DNA of 64,000 nucleotides from UBA4844 sp050943255 (GTDB lineage Bacteria > Bacillota > Syntrophomonadia > Syntrophomonadales > Syntrophomonadaceae). Shown piece by piece: positions 43,813-53,016 of this stretch. Position numbers and translations under genes: made by a program. Positions within the stretch are counted from its first letter, which is position 1. Every line of letters begins with the position of its first letter. Under the pieces are notes generated by a model. That model had not been told where the DNA came from, did not search any database, and saw nothing but the letters and a program-made list of their open reading frames with translations. The stretch is from positions 1 through 64,000 of the forward strand of contig JBMNOV010000002.1 of assembly GCA_050943255.1 (NCBI GenBank), given 5' to 3'.

Positions 43813-43838
43813 TAGTGTACTAGGTTACTATTGCACTA
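43813..43838. promoter_or_regulatory. Probable operator of the second YtrA-type cassette
   Basis: TAGTGTA (43813-43819) and TGCACTA (43832-43838) form an inverted repeat with a 12-base spacer, like AGTGTA-N13-TACACT of YtrA. It ends 18 bases before the GntR start. Confidence 0.55.
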
Positions 43839-43856
43839 GGGAGGAGGTGCCTGAAT

Positions 43857-44240
43857 GTGGATTTTAATGCTTCACAGCCTATTTATAAGCAGATAATTAA
43901 TGATTATAAGAAAAGACTTATCCGCGGAGAAATAAAAACTGGAGATAAGATAGCATCACAGCGGGAATATGCGGAAAAAGCTAGAATTAACCCTAACACT
44001 GTACAGAGAGCATATCGAGAAATGGAGAACATGAATATAGTTGAGACAGTAAGAGGCCAGGGTACATTTATCAGTATATCCAGTGACAAGCTAGAGGATA
44101 TTAAAATGGAAATGGCCATTCAGCTAATTGATCATTTTATTAATGAAATGGAATCCCTGGGATTTAGCTATGAGGTTATGCTTAATCTCGTGGAACAGGA
44201 ACAAGCCCAGCGAAGGAGGTTATCAGATGATAGAGTTTAA
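43857..44240 (+). CDS. GntR-family repressor, YtrA subfamily
   Basis: 127 residues, GTG start behind GGGAGGAGG. 'PIYKQIINDYKKRLIRGEIK', 'IASQREYAEKARINPNTVQRAYREMENM' and 'VETVRGQGTFI' give the same fold as the regulator at 23873, with a short C-terminal dimer helix. It heads a second GntR-ATPase-permease set and overlaps the ATPase gene by 14 bases. Confidence 0.92.
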   Translation: MDFNASQPIYKQIINDYKKRLIRGEIKTGDKIASQREYAEKARINPNTVQRAYREMENMNIVETVRGQGTFISISSDKLEDIKMEMAIQLIDHFINEMESLGFSYEVMLNLVEQEQAQRRRLSDDRV

Positions 44241-44922
44241 AAACGTAACTAAGAATTTTGGCAGTACAGTAGCATTGAATAATGTCAGTCTGGTTTTCCC
44301 ACGGGGAAAAATAATTGGTCTGTTTGGCCCTAACGGAGCCGGAAAATCTACCAGTATCAAGCTTATAATAGGACTTAATCGCCCTGATGGTGGTGAAGTT
44401 TTGATTGATGGGGAAAAACCGCAAAATAAAAAACATGATGTAGCTTATCTGCCCGAGATAGACCACCTTTATTCTTGGATGAATATTGCCCAGGCCGCCG
44501 ACTTTACCCGCACTTTTTATGCTGATTGGGATGAGGCCAAATACAGGGATTTAATCAAGTTTTTAAACCTAAATGAAGATATGAATATTTCCCGTATTTC
44601 TAAAGGGCAACGGGCCAAAGCTAAGCTTCTTCTGACTGTATCCCGGCGGGCCCCTTATTTACTTATGGATGAGCCTTTGTCTGGTATCGATATATTAACC
44701 CGGGAAGAAGTTATTAATACCTTAATTCGGGATTATCGTGAGGGAGAACAGACCATTATTATTTCCACGCATGAGATTGCTGAGGTAGAAAGCCTGGTAG
44801 ATGAAGTAGTGTTTCTGAATCAGGGTCAGGTAACCCTTAATGGTAACGCTGAAGATTTACGGGTACAAAGGGGCATGTCCTTAGTAGAATTGATGAAGGA
44901 GGCGTTTAGAAATGCCGACTAG
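44227..44922 (+). CDS. ABC transporter ATPase
   Basis: 231 residues from the ATG at 44227, with GAAGGAGG 8 bases upstream; the frame extends 99 bases further 5' but inside the GntR gene. Walker A is GPNGAGKST and Walker B is YLLMDEPLSGID. The signature is degenerate (ISKGQRAKAKLL). It resembles YtrB/YtrE ATPases. It partners the permease that follows. Confidence 0.9.
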   Translation: MIEFKNVTKNFGSTVALNNVSLVFPRGKIIGLFGPNGAGKSTSIKLIIGLNRPDGGEVLIDGEKPQNKKHDVAYLPEIDHLYSWMNIAQAADFTRTFYADWDEAKYRDLIKFLNLNEDMNISRISKGQRAKAKLLLTVSRRAPYLLMDEPLSGIDILTREEVINTLIRDYREGEQTIIISTHEIAEVESLVDEVVFLNQGQVTLNGNAEDLRVQRGMSLVELMKEAFRNAD

Positions 44923-45694
44923 TATGAAAAAATTTTTAAAACTCTACTGTAAGGAAATGCATGATTTGCGTCCGGAAATTCTGGTAATAATTATTACCAC
45001 ATTAGTCATTGACGTTTACTTTTATTTTAAATTTCAGGATATGCCGAGTATAGTTATTGGACCATTGGTGATGATTTTAGGATTAGCGTCATTACTGCCC
45101 TTTATCTCCTCTTTTAAACTGCTTAACCGGGAATTCAGTACTAATACGGCCTATTTGTTATTATCGCTGCCAGTTAAAGGAGGCAGTATATTAGGTTCTA
45201 AACTACTGGCTTTGCTTAGCCAGTATGTTATAGGCACTTTAGTTGTGGGTATAGCAGGAGTAATTCTAATATCTTTGTTATTTCCTGAACCAGGATTGGA
45301 GGAAGTTATAAGCCAGGCACAGGCAGCAGGAATAGACATTAATCTGCAATCACTATTCAGCATGGTAGGATTATTCTATTTAATGAGTATTGTGAGTATT
45401 GCCTATGCCATTGTTATAAGTTTCTTTAGCCAATTAACAGGAAAGCTCGTAAAACGTTTTTCCGGTCTTATAACGGTTATCATCTTCCTAGCCACTTTCT
45501 GGTTAATGGGTAAATTATTGACCCCGCTCTGGCAGCAATTGGGCAATTTCACCCATTATTATATGAATAATCATAGTTTCAGTGTAGCCGCATTTAATGG
45601 AATAATGGGTCTTAATACCTTAATTATTTTGCTGGGTACAGCCCTGGTGTTTCTGGCAGCTGTGCTGATTTATAATCACAGGATTGAATTATAA
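44912..45694 (+). CDS. ABC-2 type permease
   Basis: 260 residues, overlapping the ATPase by 11 bases. Six hydrophobic helices are seen (for example ILVIIITTLVIDVYFYF, VIGTLVVGIAGVILISLL, 'GLNTLIILLGTALVFLAAVLI'). 'NREFSTNTAYLLLSLPVKG' is the coupling stretch of ABC-2 permeases. It is the last gene of the cassette. A hairpin follows its stop. Confidence 0.85.
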   Translation: MPTSMKKFLKLYCKEMHDLRPEILVIIITTLVIDVYFYFKFQDMPSIVIGPLVMILGLASLLPFISSFKLLNREFSTNTAYLLLSLPVKGGSILGSKLLALLSQYVIGTLVVGIAGVILISLLFPEPGLEEVISQAQAAGIDINLQSLFSMVGLFYLMSIVSIAYAIVISFFSQLTGKLVKRFSGLITVIIFLATFWLMGKLLTPLWQQLGNFTHYYMNNHSFSVAAFNGIMGLNTLIILLGTALVFLAAVLIYNHRIEL

Positions 45695-45698
45695 GAGT

Positions 45699-45737
45699 AA
45701 AGTCAGGAGTAAAGCAAAAGACTTTACCCCTGACTTT
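45699..45737 (+). terminator. Hairpin after the second YtrA-type cassette
   Basis: AAAGTCAGGAGTAAAG (45699-45714) and CTTTACCCCTGACTTT (45722-45737) pair with one G-U. A third partial copy CCCTGACTTTA follows at 45741. There is no pure T-run, so termination is likely but not certain. Confidence 0.55.
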
Positions 45738-45866
45738 GGCCCTGACTTTAGGCGATTGCTGTATTCACCCCAGAATATCATGCAACTTTAAAGAACTTTC
45801 CCTTTGGGTTACGTAATAAATAATATTTTCCAGTATACATGAAGGATGTTAGAAGTATCTCTATTC

Positions 45867-46724
45867 CTACTCAATTGCTGATGTTTTTAACGAATTTATA
45901 ATTAAATCACATTGTCCAGCTTGGTTATCATCAATTAAATCTTTGCTGACCGCAAAAACACATAAATAAATCCCGTCGTCTAATAATTTATAAGCATGGA
46001 TATTAATAGTTCCTTCTTCCTCGTATACAACCCCCGCGATTACACCTTCGATAAAAGTACTGACTTCGTTTTTATCTGCATATTCCTTAAAGCATTCTTC
46101 AGCAAACTCATTAAAATTACTTGCGTTGATACCTTCTGCTGGGTCAGCCCAACCTACGAGACCAAAAATACTTTGGTAAGCAGATATTTCTACTCCTTCG
46201 ACTGTTTCATCATCAACTACCCAATCAGCAGGAAGAATCATTTCAAAGCCTTGATCTTTATTAATATATGTTTTCAGGGAAATAGTAATACCTTGTGTAG
46301 CTGCATTATAATCTACTTTTGAACCAAGACTTTCACTGATGAACCTTATCGGAACCATAGTGCTTCCATTTACTATTTGAGCTGGTATATCAATATTTGT
46401 TTTATCCCCATTAATAACTGCATAGTTTAGGCCAACCGGTACTTCAATAATTTGGTCTGCAAGAACTACAGTTGCCGTACGCGAATCACCATCCCACTGA
46501 ACATCGCAGCCAAAAGCATCGCCGATAAACCTTAGAGGAACCAGAGTTCTGCCATCAGTTACCTGCGCTGGAGTAGACATGGTAACACTCTGTCCATTGA
46601 TTTGTGCTTGAGTACTCCCTATAACCAGATTAATGCTTTTGTCAATTATTTCAGCACTGGCTGTCCCCGCAAAGATAAATACCATCATTAGCAAAGTAAT
46701 TAAAAATAATAATGATTTCCTCAT
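45867..46724 (-). CDS. Secreted protein with copper-amine-oxidase-type stalk domain
   Basis: About 285 residues from the ATG at 46724 (GAAAGGGG upstream). A signal peptide (SLLFLITLLMMVFIFAGTASA) is followed by a stalk domain of two repeated halves: 'VTDGRTLVPLRFIGDAFGCDVQW' and 'VNGSTMVPIRFISESLGSKVDY' (about 55-150). The C-terminal ~130 residues (FEMILPADWVVDDETVEGVE...) look like a PsbP/DUF1795-type domain. It probably binds the cell wall. Role unknown. Confidence 0.82.
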   Translation of the reverse strand: MRKSLLFLITLLMMVFIFAGTASAEIIDKSINLVIGSTQAQINGQSVTMSTPAQVTDGRTLVPLRFIGDAFGCDVQWDGDSRTATVVLADQIIEVPVGLNYAVINGDKTNIDIPAQIVNGSTMVPIRFISESLGSKVDYNAATQGITISLKTYINKDQGFEMILPADWVVDDETVEGVEISAYQSIFGLVGWADPAEGINASNFNEFAEECFKEYADKNEVSTFIEGVIAGVVYEEEGTINIHAYKLLDDGIYLCVFAVSKDLIDDNQAGQCDLIINSLKTSAIE

Positions 46725-47202
46725 AATAAATTTTTTACCCCTTTCTAATTGCAAACTTCCGTTTCGTAGTCCTGTCCTAACATCTTAATTGCGGCCACAA
46801 ATAAATCCATAAGATAATTTTAATTTAACTTCGATAAAATCCCCCCATAGTTAAATTTACAGAGTTTTTTGGCCAAAACGAAACTCTTAATCCAGATTAT
46901 ACCCTATGCCAATTCCTAATTCACCACTATTTCCTTAAAAATAAGGACTTTTATAATAGATAGTGTAGCCTTTTGGCTTGGTATCTTAGCCCTACATTTC
47001 TTTATTACATTTGAGTTCATTTCCAATAATATGGTTAATTGCTAACCATTTTAGGGAACAGCACATTAGTTTAGCCCACAGTCTTACGTTCTTTGCTAAA
47101 ATTTCATTATTTATATAACGATTCGATATTTTTTATGTAAAAAAAACCGAGCATATATAAACTAGCTTTAGTAATATGTAGGTATGCAAAGGAGTAGGGA
47201 TA
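46725..47202. other. Intergenic stretch between divergent genes
   Basis: 478 bases with no gene. A small palindromic patch (GAGTTTTTTGGCCAAAACGA, from about 46862) may be a control site for the stalk-domain gene. AGGAG at 47188-47192 serves the AraC-type gene. Confidence 0.4.
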
Positions 47203-48066
47203 ATGTTAAATAAATTAAATCATGTAATTGATTATATTGAAGATCATTTAACCGATGAGCTATCACCTAAAATAATTTCTGAGTATGCTGGAGTTTCTGA
47301 TTATCACTTTAGAAAGATATTTTTTTATCTTTCAGGATTGACGCTTAGCGAATACATCAAAAATAGAAAATTGTCGGAAGCCAATAAGGATTTACTTAAT
47401 GGAGAAAAAGTAACGGATGTCGCTTTTAAATATGGTTATCAGTCAATAGACGGCTTTACTCGAGCATTTAAAAAATGGAATGGGTCTTTACCCTCAGATG
47501 TATTTAAAAAAGGCATAAGTAAATCGTTTCCCAAACTTTCTTTCGTGATAACCGTCAAGGGAGGAATTACTATGGAATTTCGAATTGAAGACAAACCAGC
47601 GTTTAGCTTAGTTGGTGTAAGTAAACGTGTTCCTATGCAATTTGCAGGTGTTAATAACGAGATACTAAAGTTGGCAGAAAGCATAACGGACAAACAAAAA
47701 GAAGAGATGCATTCTCTGCAAAATATAGCGCCTTATGAAATTGTCAATGCATCTTATGATGCTGACGCTAATTTCTTAAAAGAAGAAGGATATTTAACTC
47801 ACTTGATAGGGGTTTTAACGACTGAAAAACAAGTTAGTGATCTATTAGAAAAAGTGCCAGTAGAAGCCTGTACTTGGGCCATATTCCCCAACGAAGGCCC
47901 ATTTCCTTCTACATTACAACAAACAATGGCAAAAATATATTCAGAGTGGCTTCCTTCTTCCAATTACGAAGTAATCAATGCCCCTTCTTTTTCATTTACT
48001 AAAATGGATGCAAATAAAAAAGATTACGCTTATAGTGAAATTTGGATTCCTGTTCAGAAGAAGTAA
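47203..48066 (+). CDS. AraC-family regulator with GyrI-like effector-binding domain
   Basis: 287 residues. Residues 1-105 hold two HTH motifs ('IISEYAGVSDYHFRKIFFYLSG', 'VTDVAFKYGYQSIDGFTRAFKKW'). Residues ~122-286 are a GyrI/SOUL-like domain starting 'MEFRIEDKPAFSLVGVSKRV' and ending 'YAYSEIWIPVQ'. Such proteins (Rob/BltR-like) bind hydrophobic or cationic compounds and adjust efflux or stress genes. It has no regulated partner next to it. Confidence 0.9.
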   Translation: MLNKLNHVIDYIEDHLTDELSPKIISEYAGVSDYHFRKIFFYLSGLTLSEYIKNRKLSEANKDLLNGEKVTDVAFKYGYQSIDGFTRAFKKWNGSLPSDVFKKGISKSFPKLSFVITVKGGITMEFRIEDKPAFSLVGVSKRVPMQFAGVNNEILKLAESITDKQKEEMHSLQNIAPYEIVNASYDADANFLKEEGYLTHLIGVLTTEKQVSDLLEKVPVEACTWAIFPNEGPFPSTLQQTMAKIYSEWLPSSNYEVINAPSFSFTKMDANKKDYAYSEIWIPVQKK

Positions 48067-48113
48067 AACTAACAATCTGTTAAACTTGCACAGGCTTCAT
48101 TTATAATTTACTA

Positions 48114-48210
48114 TCAGCTTGAATGCTTAGACAGAAAGATATTTCTCAGGGCGTCGGCCAGAATTACCTTCTCTTTGTCGTTTAGGTTCTTAGGATCGAC
48201 ACCCGGTTTT
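48114..48210 (-). pseudogene. Short orphan coding remnant
   Basis: A minus-strand frame of about 32 codons reads VDPKNLNDKEKVILADALRN and ends IFLSKHSS before TGA (48114-48116). It has no start or recognisable domain. It looks like the tail of a lost gene. Confidence 0.3.
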
Positions 48211-48276
48211 CTTTACAATAAATTTCACTCGCTTATTACATTTGTTGGCCAATAACAATAATGAAAGAACTGTCCC

Positions 48277-50166
48277 TTAGCTTAAAATAGGGTAATACTT
48301 TCTAAAGAACGTGGAAATATTACCCAGAAAGTAGTTCCCTGGGGACCAGTATCCACTTTTATTTTCGCTTGATGCCTGGCAGCAATACGGTAACATACTG
48401 CCAAACCCAAACCTGTTTCCATTTTCTTTAGTAGTTAAGAAGGGAGTACCCAGATTTTTGAGCATTAGTTGATCAAGTCCTGGACCTTCATCCCGGATAA
48501 ACAAGAGGGCATTATCATTCTCGGAACGGATACCAATAGTGAGAGTTCCACCAGTTGACATTGCTTCAATACCGTTACGGGTTAAATTAAGAATGAGCTG
48601 GCGAATCTCTTTTTCATCAATAAATACCAGGGGAGCGTCATCTAGATCTAGTTTGACCTGTATATCTGAATACCGGGCATCTGCCAGTATCATAGGTTGC
48701 AGGGATTCTATGATTTCATGCAGGTGGCAGGATCTTAAGTCTAAGGGTTTATCCTTGGCCATACCCAGGTAGTCAGAAATAATGGTGTTGGCACGGTCAA
48801 GTTCCTCAATCATCAAGTCATAATAATCTTGGTTTGAACTATCTTCTTTGCTCTTAAGCATTTGCAGGAAACCTCTTATCGAAGTCATAGGGTTCCTGAT
48901 CTCATGACCAATTGAGGCAGCCATTTCTCCAACCAAGTTTAGGCGGTCAAGTCGAGATAGTTCGCGTTCAAAATGCTCAGACTCTTTACGCTGGGTGATA
49001 TCTTCCATAGTTCCTTCATAATAGAGAATTTCGCCTTTATCATCAAGTACTACCCTGATATTTTCCGAAACCCAGATAACCGTACCATCTCGGCGGCTTA
49101 CCTGATGCTCAAATTCATTCCTTTGCGTTTTGCCATTTAATATACTTTTATAATCAATACTGGATTTTAGGTTAAGTAATTCTTCAGGTTTATTATACCC
49201 CAGGATATGTGCCATTGCTGGGTTAACTATCAGATAGTGACCGTCACAGGCTACCCGAAAAATCCCTTCGGTCGCATTTTCGAAAATGGAGCGATATTGC
49301 TGTTCGGCCTTCTGTAGTTCTGCAAATAACCTGGCGTTGTCCAGTGCACTAGCTGCAGCAATCGCCAGGATCTCCAGGGTCTTGATCTTTTCTGGAGGAA
49401 AAGCAGAAAGTTTCGTTGAACCAACATTCAATACCCCCACACACTTACCCCCATTTAGAAGTGGAATATTAATTACTGATTCAATCTCAGGAATGGGTAG
49501 TAAGGGTGAATATTGGGTATTTTTTTCAGCTCCCTCGACCAATCCCTGGGGGGCGGGAACCAGTTGCCCTACAATACTTTCCGAATATCGACCCCGGGCA
49601 ATGGCTACATATAGTTCATTATTGGCATCAGCTGGCAGCAAAATTAATACCTCATTTGCCCCACTTTGATCAATAACTGTATCAACAAGCTTATTAAGAA
49701 TAATGTTAATGTCAAGGGTACGGGAAATAGTCATAGCAAGGTCATAAATCGCCATGCTCTCGCGCAGCTGTAGGTTCTCATTTTTTAGATGGTTTATTTC
49801 TAGAGCACGAGATAATACTGGCAAGAGAATGTCCATTTTAAATGGTTTTAACACGTAGTCAAACGCCCCTAATTTCATCGTTTCTACCGCTGAATGAACT
49901 GTAGCATATCCGGTCATAATGATGCTAATCATATGGGGGCTTATTATGCGAGATTTTTTTAGGAATTCTATTCCATCCATTTCGGGCATCATTAAATCAA
50001 GCAAAAGAATATCAAAGTCCTGTTCTTGTAAGGCTTTTAATGCTTTGATAGCAGATGAAAAGCCAGAGGCTTCATACCCCCTATTTCTCAGGGCTTCACA
50101 CAATGCGTCCACTAGTTGAATTTCATCGTCAACAATCAGAACTGTAATTAAATCTGTAGTATTCAG
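48277..50166 (-). CDS. REC-GAF-PAS-histidine kinase with a frameshifted ATPase domain
   Basis: About 629 residues if it starts at CTG 50166, 9 bases after GGAGG; no ATG/GTG/TTG is well placed. In order: receiver domain ('DILLLDLMMPEMDG'), GAF ('TLEILAIAAASALDNARLF'), PAS ('YLIVNPAMAHILGY'), HisKA ('MAASIGHEIRNPMTSIRG'), then HATPase N-box ('LTRNGIEAMSTGG') and G1 ('DEGPGLDQ'). After TTKENGN the frame is wrong: removing one T in 48416-48418 restores ENGTGLGLAVCYRIAA and a normal end. So the G2 box is lost as written. It lies downstream of the stressosome module and may be its output. Confidence 0.85.
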   Translation of the reverse strand: MNTTDLITVLIVDDEIQLVDALCEALRNRGYEASGFSSAIKALKALQEQDFDILLLDLMMPEMDGIEFLKKSRIISPHMISIIMTGYATVHSAVETMKLGAFDYVLKPFKMDILLPVLSRALEINHLKNENLQLRESMAIYDLAMTISRTLDINIILNKLVDTVIDQSGANEVLILLPADANNELYVAIARGRYSESIVGQLVPAPQGLVEGAEKNTQYSPLLPIPEIESVINIPLLNGGKCVGVLNVGSTKLSAFPPEKIKTLEILAIAAASALDNARLFAELQKAEQQYRSIFENATEGIFRVACDGHYLIVNPAMAHILGYNKPEELLNLKSSIDYKSILNGKTQRNEFEHQVSRRDGTVIWVSENIRVVLDDKGEILYYEGTMEDITQRKESEHFERELSRLDRLNLVGEMAASIGHEIRNPMTSIRGFLQMLKSKEDSSNQDYYDLMIEELDRANTIISDYLGMAKDKPLDLRSCHLHEIIESLQPMILADARYSDIQVKLDLDDAPLVFIDEKEIRQLILNLTRNGIEAMSTGGTLTIGIRSENDNALLFIRDEGPGLDQLMLKNLGTPFLTTKENGNRFGFGSMLPYCCQASSENKSGYWSPGNYFLGNISTFFRKYYPILS

Positions 50167-50302
50167 TGTACTCAACCTCCGGAAATGTAAATTAAATATT
50201 CTATTGTAACGACCAAAAAAATAACTGTAGGGAAACATCTACGCTCCCTTGGAAATGTGATTTAAAGTTTTCAGTGCCTTTCAGAAAATCTATGTCTATT
50301 CC

Positions 50303-51112
50303 TTAATTGTCAATATAAGGAATTTTTATCGAAACGGTTGTACCTTGATCAACATTGCTGGTAATATTCATTACACCATGATGATCGGTTACAATGCGAC
50401 TGCAAATGGGCAAGCCCAACCCTGTTCCTTTACCATCTGGCTTGGTAGAATAAAACGGCTCAGTCACCTTGGACAAAATTTGAGGTTTAATACCTATACC
50501 GGTATCTTTAATATGAATAGCCACCCAGTCAGTTTGAGCATGTTCTACATTAACCTGAATGGTTAGAGTACCACCTTCAGGCATAGCATCAATGGCATTG
50601 GTAAAAAGGTTGATAAAGAGCTGTCGAAGCTCCTGATGATCACCGTAAATCATTGGTATGGACGACTGGAAATCACATATTACCCTGATCCGGTTACTTC
50701 GAAAGTGATAGCTGATAAGCTCCACAGCGTCTTCTATCTCCTGGCAGACATTTACTGTAGATACCTGCCGCTGTTTACGGCGGCTGAAATCAAGTAATTC
50801 TGAGATTAGGGTAGCCATACGATCAATTTCACTGGATATTATTTTTAATGTTCTTTGTTTGGGGTCATCGGGGGAAATCTGAGCAACCAGCGATTCAACC
50901 CGCAGGCTCAAAGTGGTTAGGGGGTTATTAAGTTCATGAGCAATACTAGCTGCTAGCTCTCCCATTGTCGCCAGCCGAGCCGCTTGTAACAGTTGTTGAT
51001 TTATGGCCTGGACTTCCTCATTCTTTTTCTCCACCTCCATGGTCAAAGCGAGAAGGCCGCGATTAGTTTCATTTAGTTCTTCCTGCAGCATTCGGTTTTG
51101 CTCAAGTACCAA
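50303..51112 (-). CDS. Cytoplasmic histidine kinase, likely stressosome output
   Basis: 269 residues from a TTG. The open frame extends ~17 codons further without a standard start (a GGGGTGA sits before ATA/ATT codons), so the true N-terminus may be longer. A coiled N-terminus (LQEELNETNRGLLALTMEVE) leads to HisKA (MGELAASIAHELNNPLTTL), N-box (LFTNAIDAMPEGG), G1 (DTGIGIKP) and G2 (GKGTGLGLPICSRIV). There are no membrane helices. It is the fifth gene of the rsbRST-type run and probably takes a signal from the ATPase-PP2C protein upstream. Confidence 0.88.
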   Translation of the reverse strand: MVLEQNRMLQEELNETNRGLLALTMEVEKKNEEVQAINQQLLQAARLATMGELAASIAHELNNPLTTLSLRVESLVAQISPDDPKQRTLKIISSEIDRMATLISELLDFSRRKQRQVSTVNVCQEIEDAVELISYHFRSNRIRVICDFQSSIPMIYGDHQELRQLFINLFTNAIDAMPEGGTLTIQVNVEHAQTDWVAIHIKDTGIGIKPQILSKVTEPFYSTKPDGKGTGLGLPICSRIVTDHHGVMNITSNVDQGTTVSIKIPYIDN

Positions 51113-51166
51113 ATCCAGCTTTTCTTTTAACTCTTTAATAATGCTCTTTTTATCGAATATGACTGC

Positions 51167-52201
51167 TCACCCCGCTTGCATTTTGCTATTTCTAGCCACA
51201 ATGACTGAAGCATCATCATCATCTCGGGCAAGTTTCCGCAGCAGGTACTGAGCAGTATAATTAGCTGATGCTTTAGCCAGTTGGGGAAAATCTGACCACC
51301 TCCAGGTTGTTGCCAAACCGTCGGTGTGAAGAACCAGTACCATTGATGGTTCCCAACAGTATTCAGCAGCAATAGGATCGGGTGCATTAAATCCAACAAT
51401 TCCGCGTTGTACTGGGAAACTTATCGGGTTCGGGTAACCAAAAACCCGAGCTGAGATATTACCAACGCGGACAAAGGTTAATCTTACACCACCTTTACCC
51501 CAATTAAACCGGGCTAGGGCCATTACCACCCCCCGGGTGCTCCGGCAAGCCTTTCCCGCCCCATGAAAAATCATGGGCAGGGGCTGATCATAATGGGCTT
51601 CAATATATTCTTGGGCAATTCTAGCAGCCTGGTGTGCATATTTCCCATGTCCTAAACCATCGATTAGCGCTAACAAAGCAGAGTTATTCCATTGCCTGAT
51701 GATAAAACTGTCACCGTTAAATACCATACCTGGTCGTGCCCGGGAGGCTGAACCAAAAGAAAGCGGACAGCTTACTACTTCCGGGGAGTGTTCACGCCAT
51801 TTTAGGCAAGTTACCAATGTGCCGGTTTGACCCTCAGTCCTGGATTCGATATAAAATTCGTCCATCAGCCGTTTTATAGTACCCAGACCGTAGCCAAGGG
51901 TACCTGAGGTTGAAAAACCATCAATTAACGCTTTCTCCACTTCTGCAATTCCTGGCCCATTGTCCTGGGAATCTATTTTTATTCCTAATTTGGTACCATT
52001 ATTAAATCCAGTAAAAATCAATTGCCCGCCTCCGGCATGTCTGACCAGGTTAGAAGATAGCTCGCTTACGACAATGGCTAGATCTTCACTCTCTTTCAGG
52101 CTGAAACCTAAATCGACGGCCATAGACCTAACCAGACGTCTGGCCTCATAGGCATCACTAGAATGAGAGACCTGCAATACATACTTTGCGGGAAGGAGCA
52201 T
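51167..52201 (-). CDS. RsbT/RsbW-like ATPase fused to a SpoIIE-type (RsbX-like) phosphatase
   Basis: 344 residues. Residues 1-135 are a GHKL kinase domain: N-box SELSSNLVRHAGGG, G1 DNGPGIAEVEKAL, G2 GYGLGTIKRLMDEF. Residues ~145-340 are a short PP2C/SpoIIE domain with 'LIDGLGHGKYAHQAA', 'HTDGLATTW' and 'RDDDDASVIVARN'. In stressosome systems RsbX dephosphorylates RsbR/RsbS to reset the complex. Here it is joined to a second kinase half. It lies 7 bases after the RsbT-like gene. Confidence 0.9.
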   Translation of the reverse strand: MLLPAKYVLQVSHSSDAYEARRLVRSMAVDLGFSLKESEDLAIVVSELSSNLVRHAGGGQLIFTGFNNGTKLGIKIDSQDNGPGIAEVEKALIDGFSTSGTLGYGLGTIKRLMDEFYIESRTEGQTGTLVTCLKWREHSPEVVSCPLSFGSASRARPGMVFNGDSFIIRQWNNSALLALIDGLGHGKYAHQAARIAQEYIEAHYDQPLPMIFHGAGKACRSTRGVVMALARFNWGKGGVRLTFVRVGNISARVFGYPNPISFPVQRGIVGFNAPDPIAAEYCWEPSMVLVLHTDGLATTWRWSDFPQLAKASANYTAQYLLRKLARDDDDASVIVARNSKMQAG

Positions 52202-52208
52202 TTTTATA

Positions 52209-52613
52209 TCACCTCTGCCATTTAGTAATTATTACAATAGTGCCTTCTCCAACTCGAGATTCTATTTTCATTTCATCCATTAATCTTTGCGCACCGGGAA
52301 GACCCAGACCAAGACCCTGGCTGGTAGAAAAGCCTTCTTGCATAACCTGTTTCAGGTTGGTAATACCAGGACCATGATCTTCAAAGGTCAACTCAATTCC
52401 CTTGGCAGCATTTCTTTCAAGGATACGCCAACGCATCAGCCCTAAGCCAGCATATAGATAAATATTGCGTGCCAGCTCTGAAGCTGCAGTGACAATACGC
52501 GTAATATTGGTAAGGCTGAAATTTAATTTTTCACATTCCTCACGGACAGTCTTCCTTACCAGAATAATATCGCTCTCGTGCCTGATAGCTACTTCCCCAT
52601 TAATATCAGCCAT
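52209..52613 (-). CDS. rsbT: RsbT-like serine/threonine kinase
   Basis: 134 residues. It follows B. subtilis RsbT closely: 'ASELARNIYLYAG' (N-box), 'FEDHGPGITNLKQVMQEGFST' (G1), 'GLGLGLPGAQRLMDEM' (G2) and 'GEGTIVIITKW'. RsbT phosphorylates RsbS and RsbR and is then released to act on its target. It is 3 bases after rsbS. No sigma-B or RsbU gene is in view, so its target must differ. Confidence 0.94.
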   Translation of the reverse strand: MADINGEVAIRHESDIILVRKTVREECEKLNFSLTNITRIVTAASELARNIYLYAGLGLMRWRILERNAAKGIELTFEDHGPGITNLKQVMQEGFSTSQGLGLGLPGAQRLMDEMKIESRVGEGTIVIITKWQR

Positions 52614-52616
52614 TAT

Positions 52617-52988
52617 TTATCTCTCCCGTGGGCTCGTAACACCTATAATTTCCAAGGCTTGATCGACATTAAGAGCAGTTCTGACTCCTCCCAGATTCAA
52701 TCCTAGCTGGGTGGCAGTTATAGCAACACTAGGTTGCATTCCAGCTATAACCGTCTCGCCGCCCATCAAAACCACCATCTGAGCTGTTTCAGCTATAACC
52801 CGGGCAAAAAAGGAGTCCAATGTCTGACAAGCAGATATATCCAATATTAGACCTTTAACCTGGTACCTCTCCATCAAGTTTAATATCTTTTCCTGAAGAA
52901 TATTAATAGAAGTATCATCGGTATCAGATGGCATCGTCACCAATAACACGTCCAATATTCTTATTACCGAAATATTTTCTACACTCAT
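52617..52988 (-). CDS. rsbS: RsbS-like stressosome STAS protein
   Basis: 123 residues. One STAS domain: 'LLVTMPSDTDDTSINILQEK', the phospho-site region 'LILDISACQTLDSFFARVI' with the conserved Ser after Asp, and 'GMQPSVAITATQLGLNLGGV'. It forms the stressosome core with RsbR and holds RsbT in resting cells. It lies 28 bases after the RsbR-like gene. Confidence 0.94.
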   Translation of the reverse strand: MSVENISVIRILDVLLVTMPSDTDDTSINILQEKILNLMERYQVKGLILDISACQTLDSFFARVIAETAQMVVLMGGETVIAGMQPSVAITATQLGLNLGGVRTALNVDQALEIIGVTSPRER

Positions 52989-53016
52989 TATTAAACCTCT
53001 CCATTTAACCTTGGTA

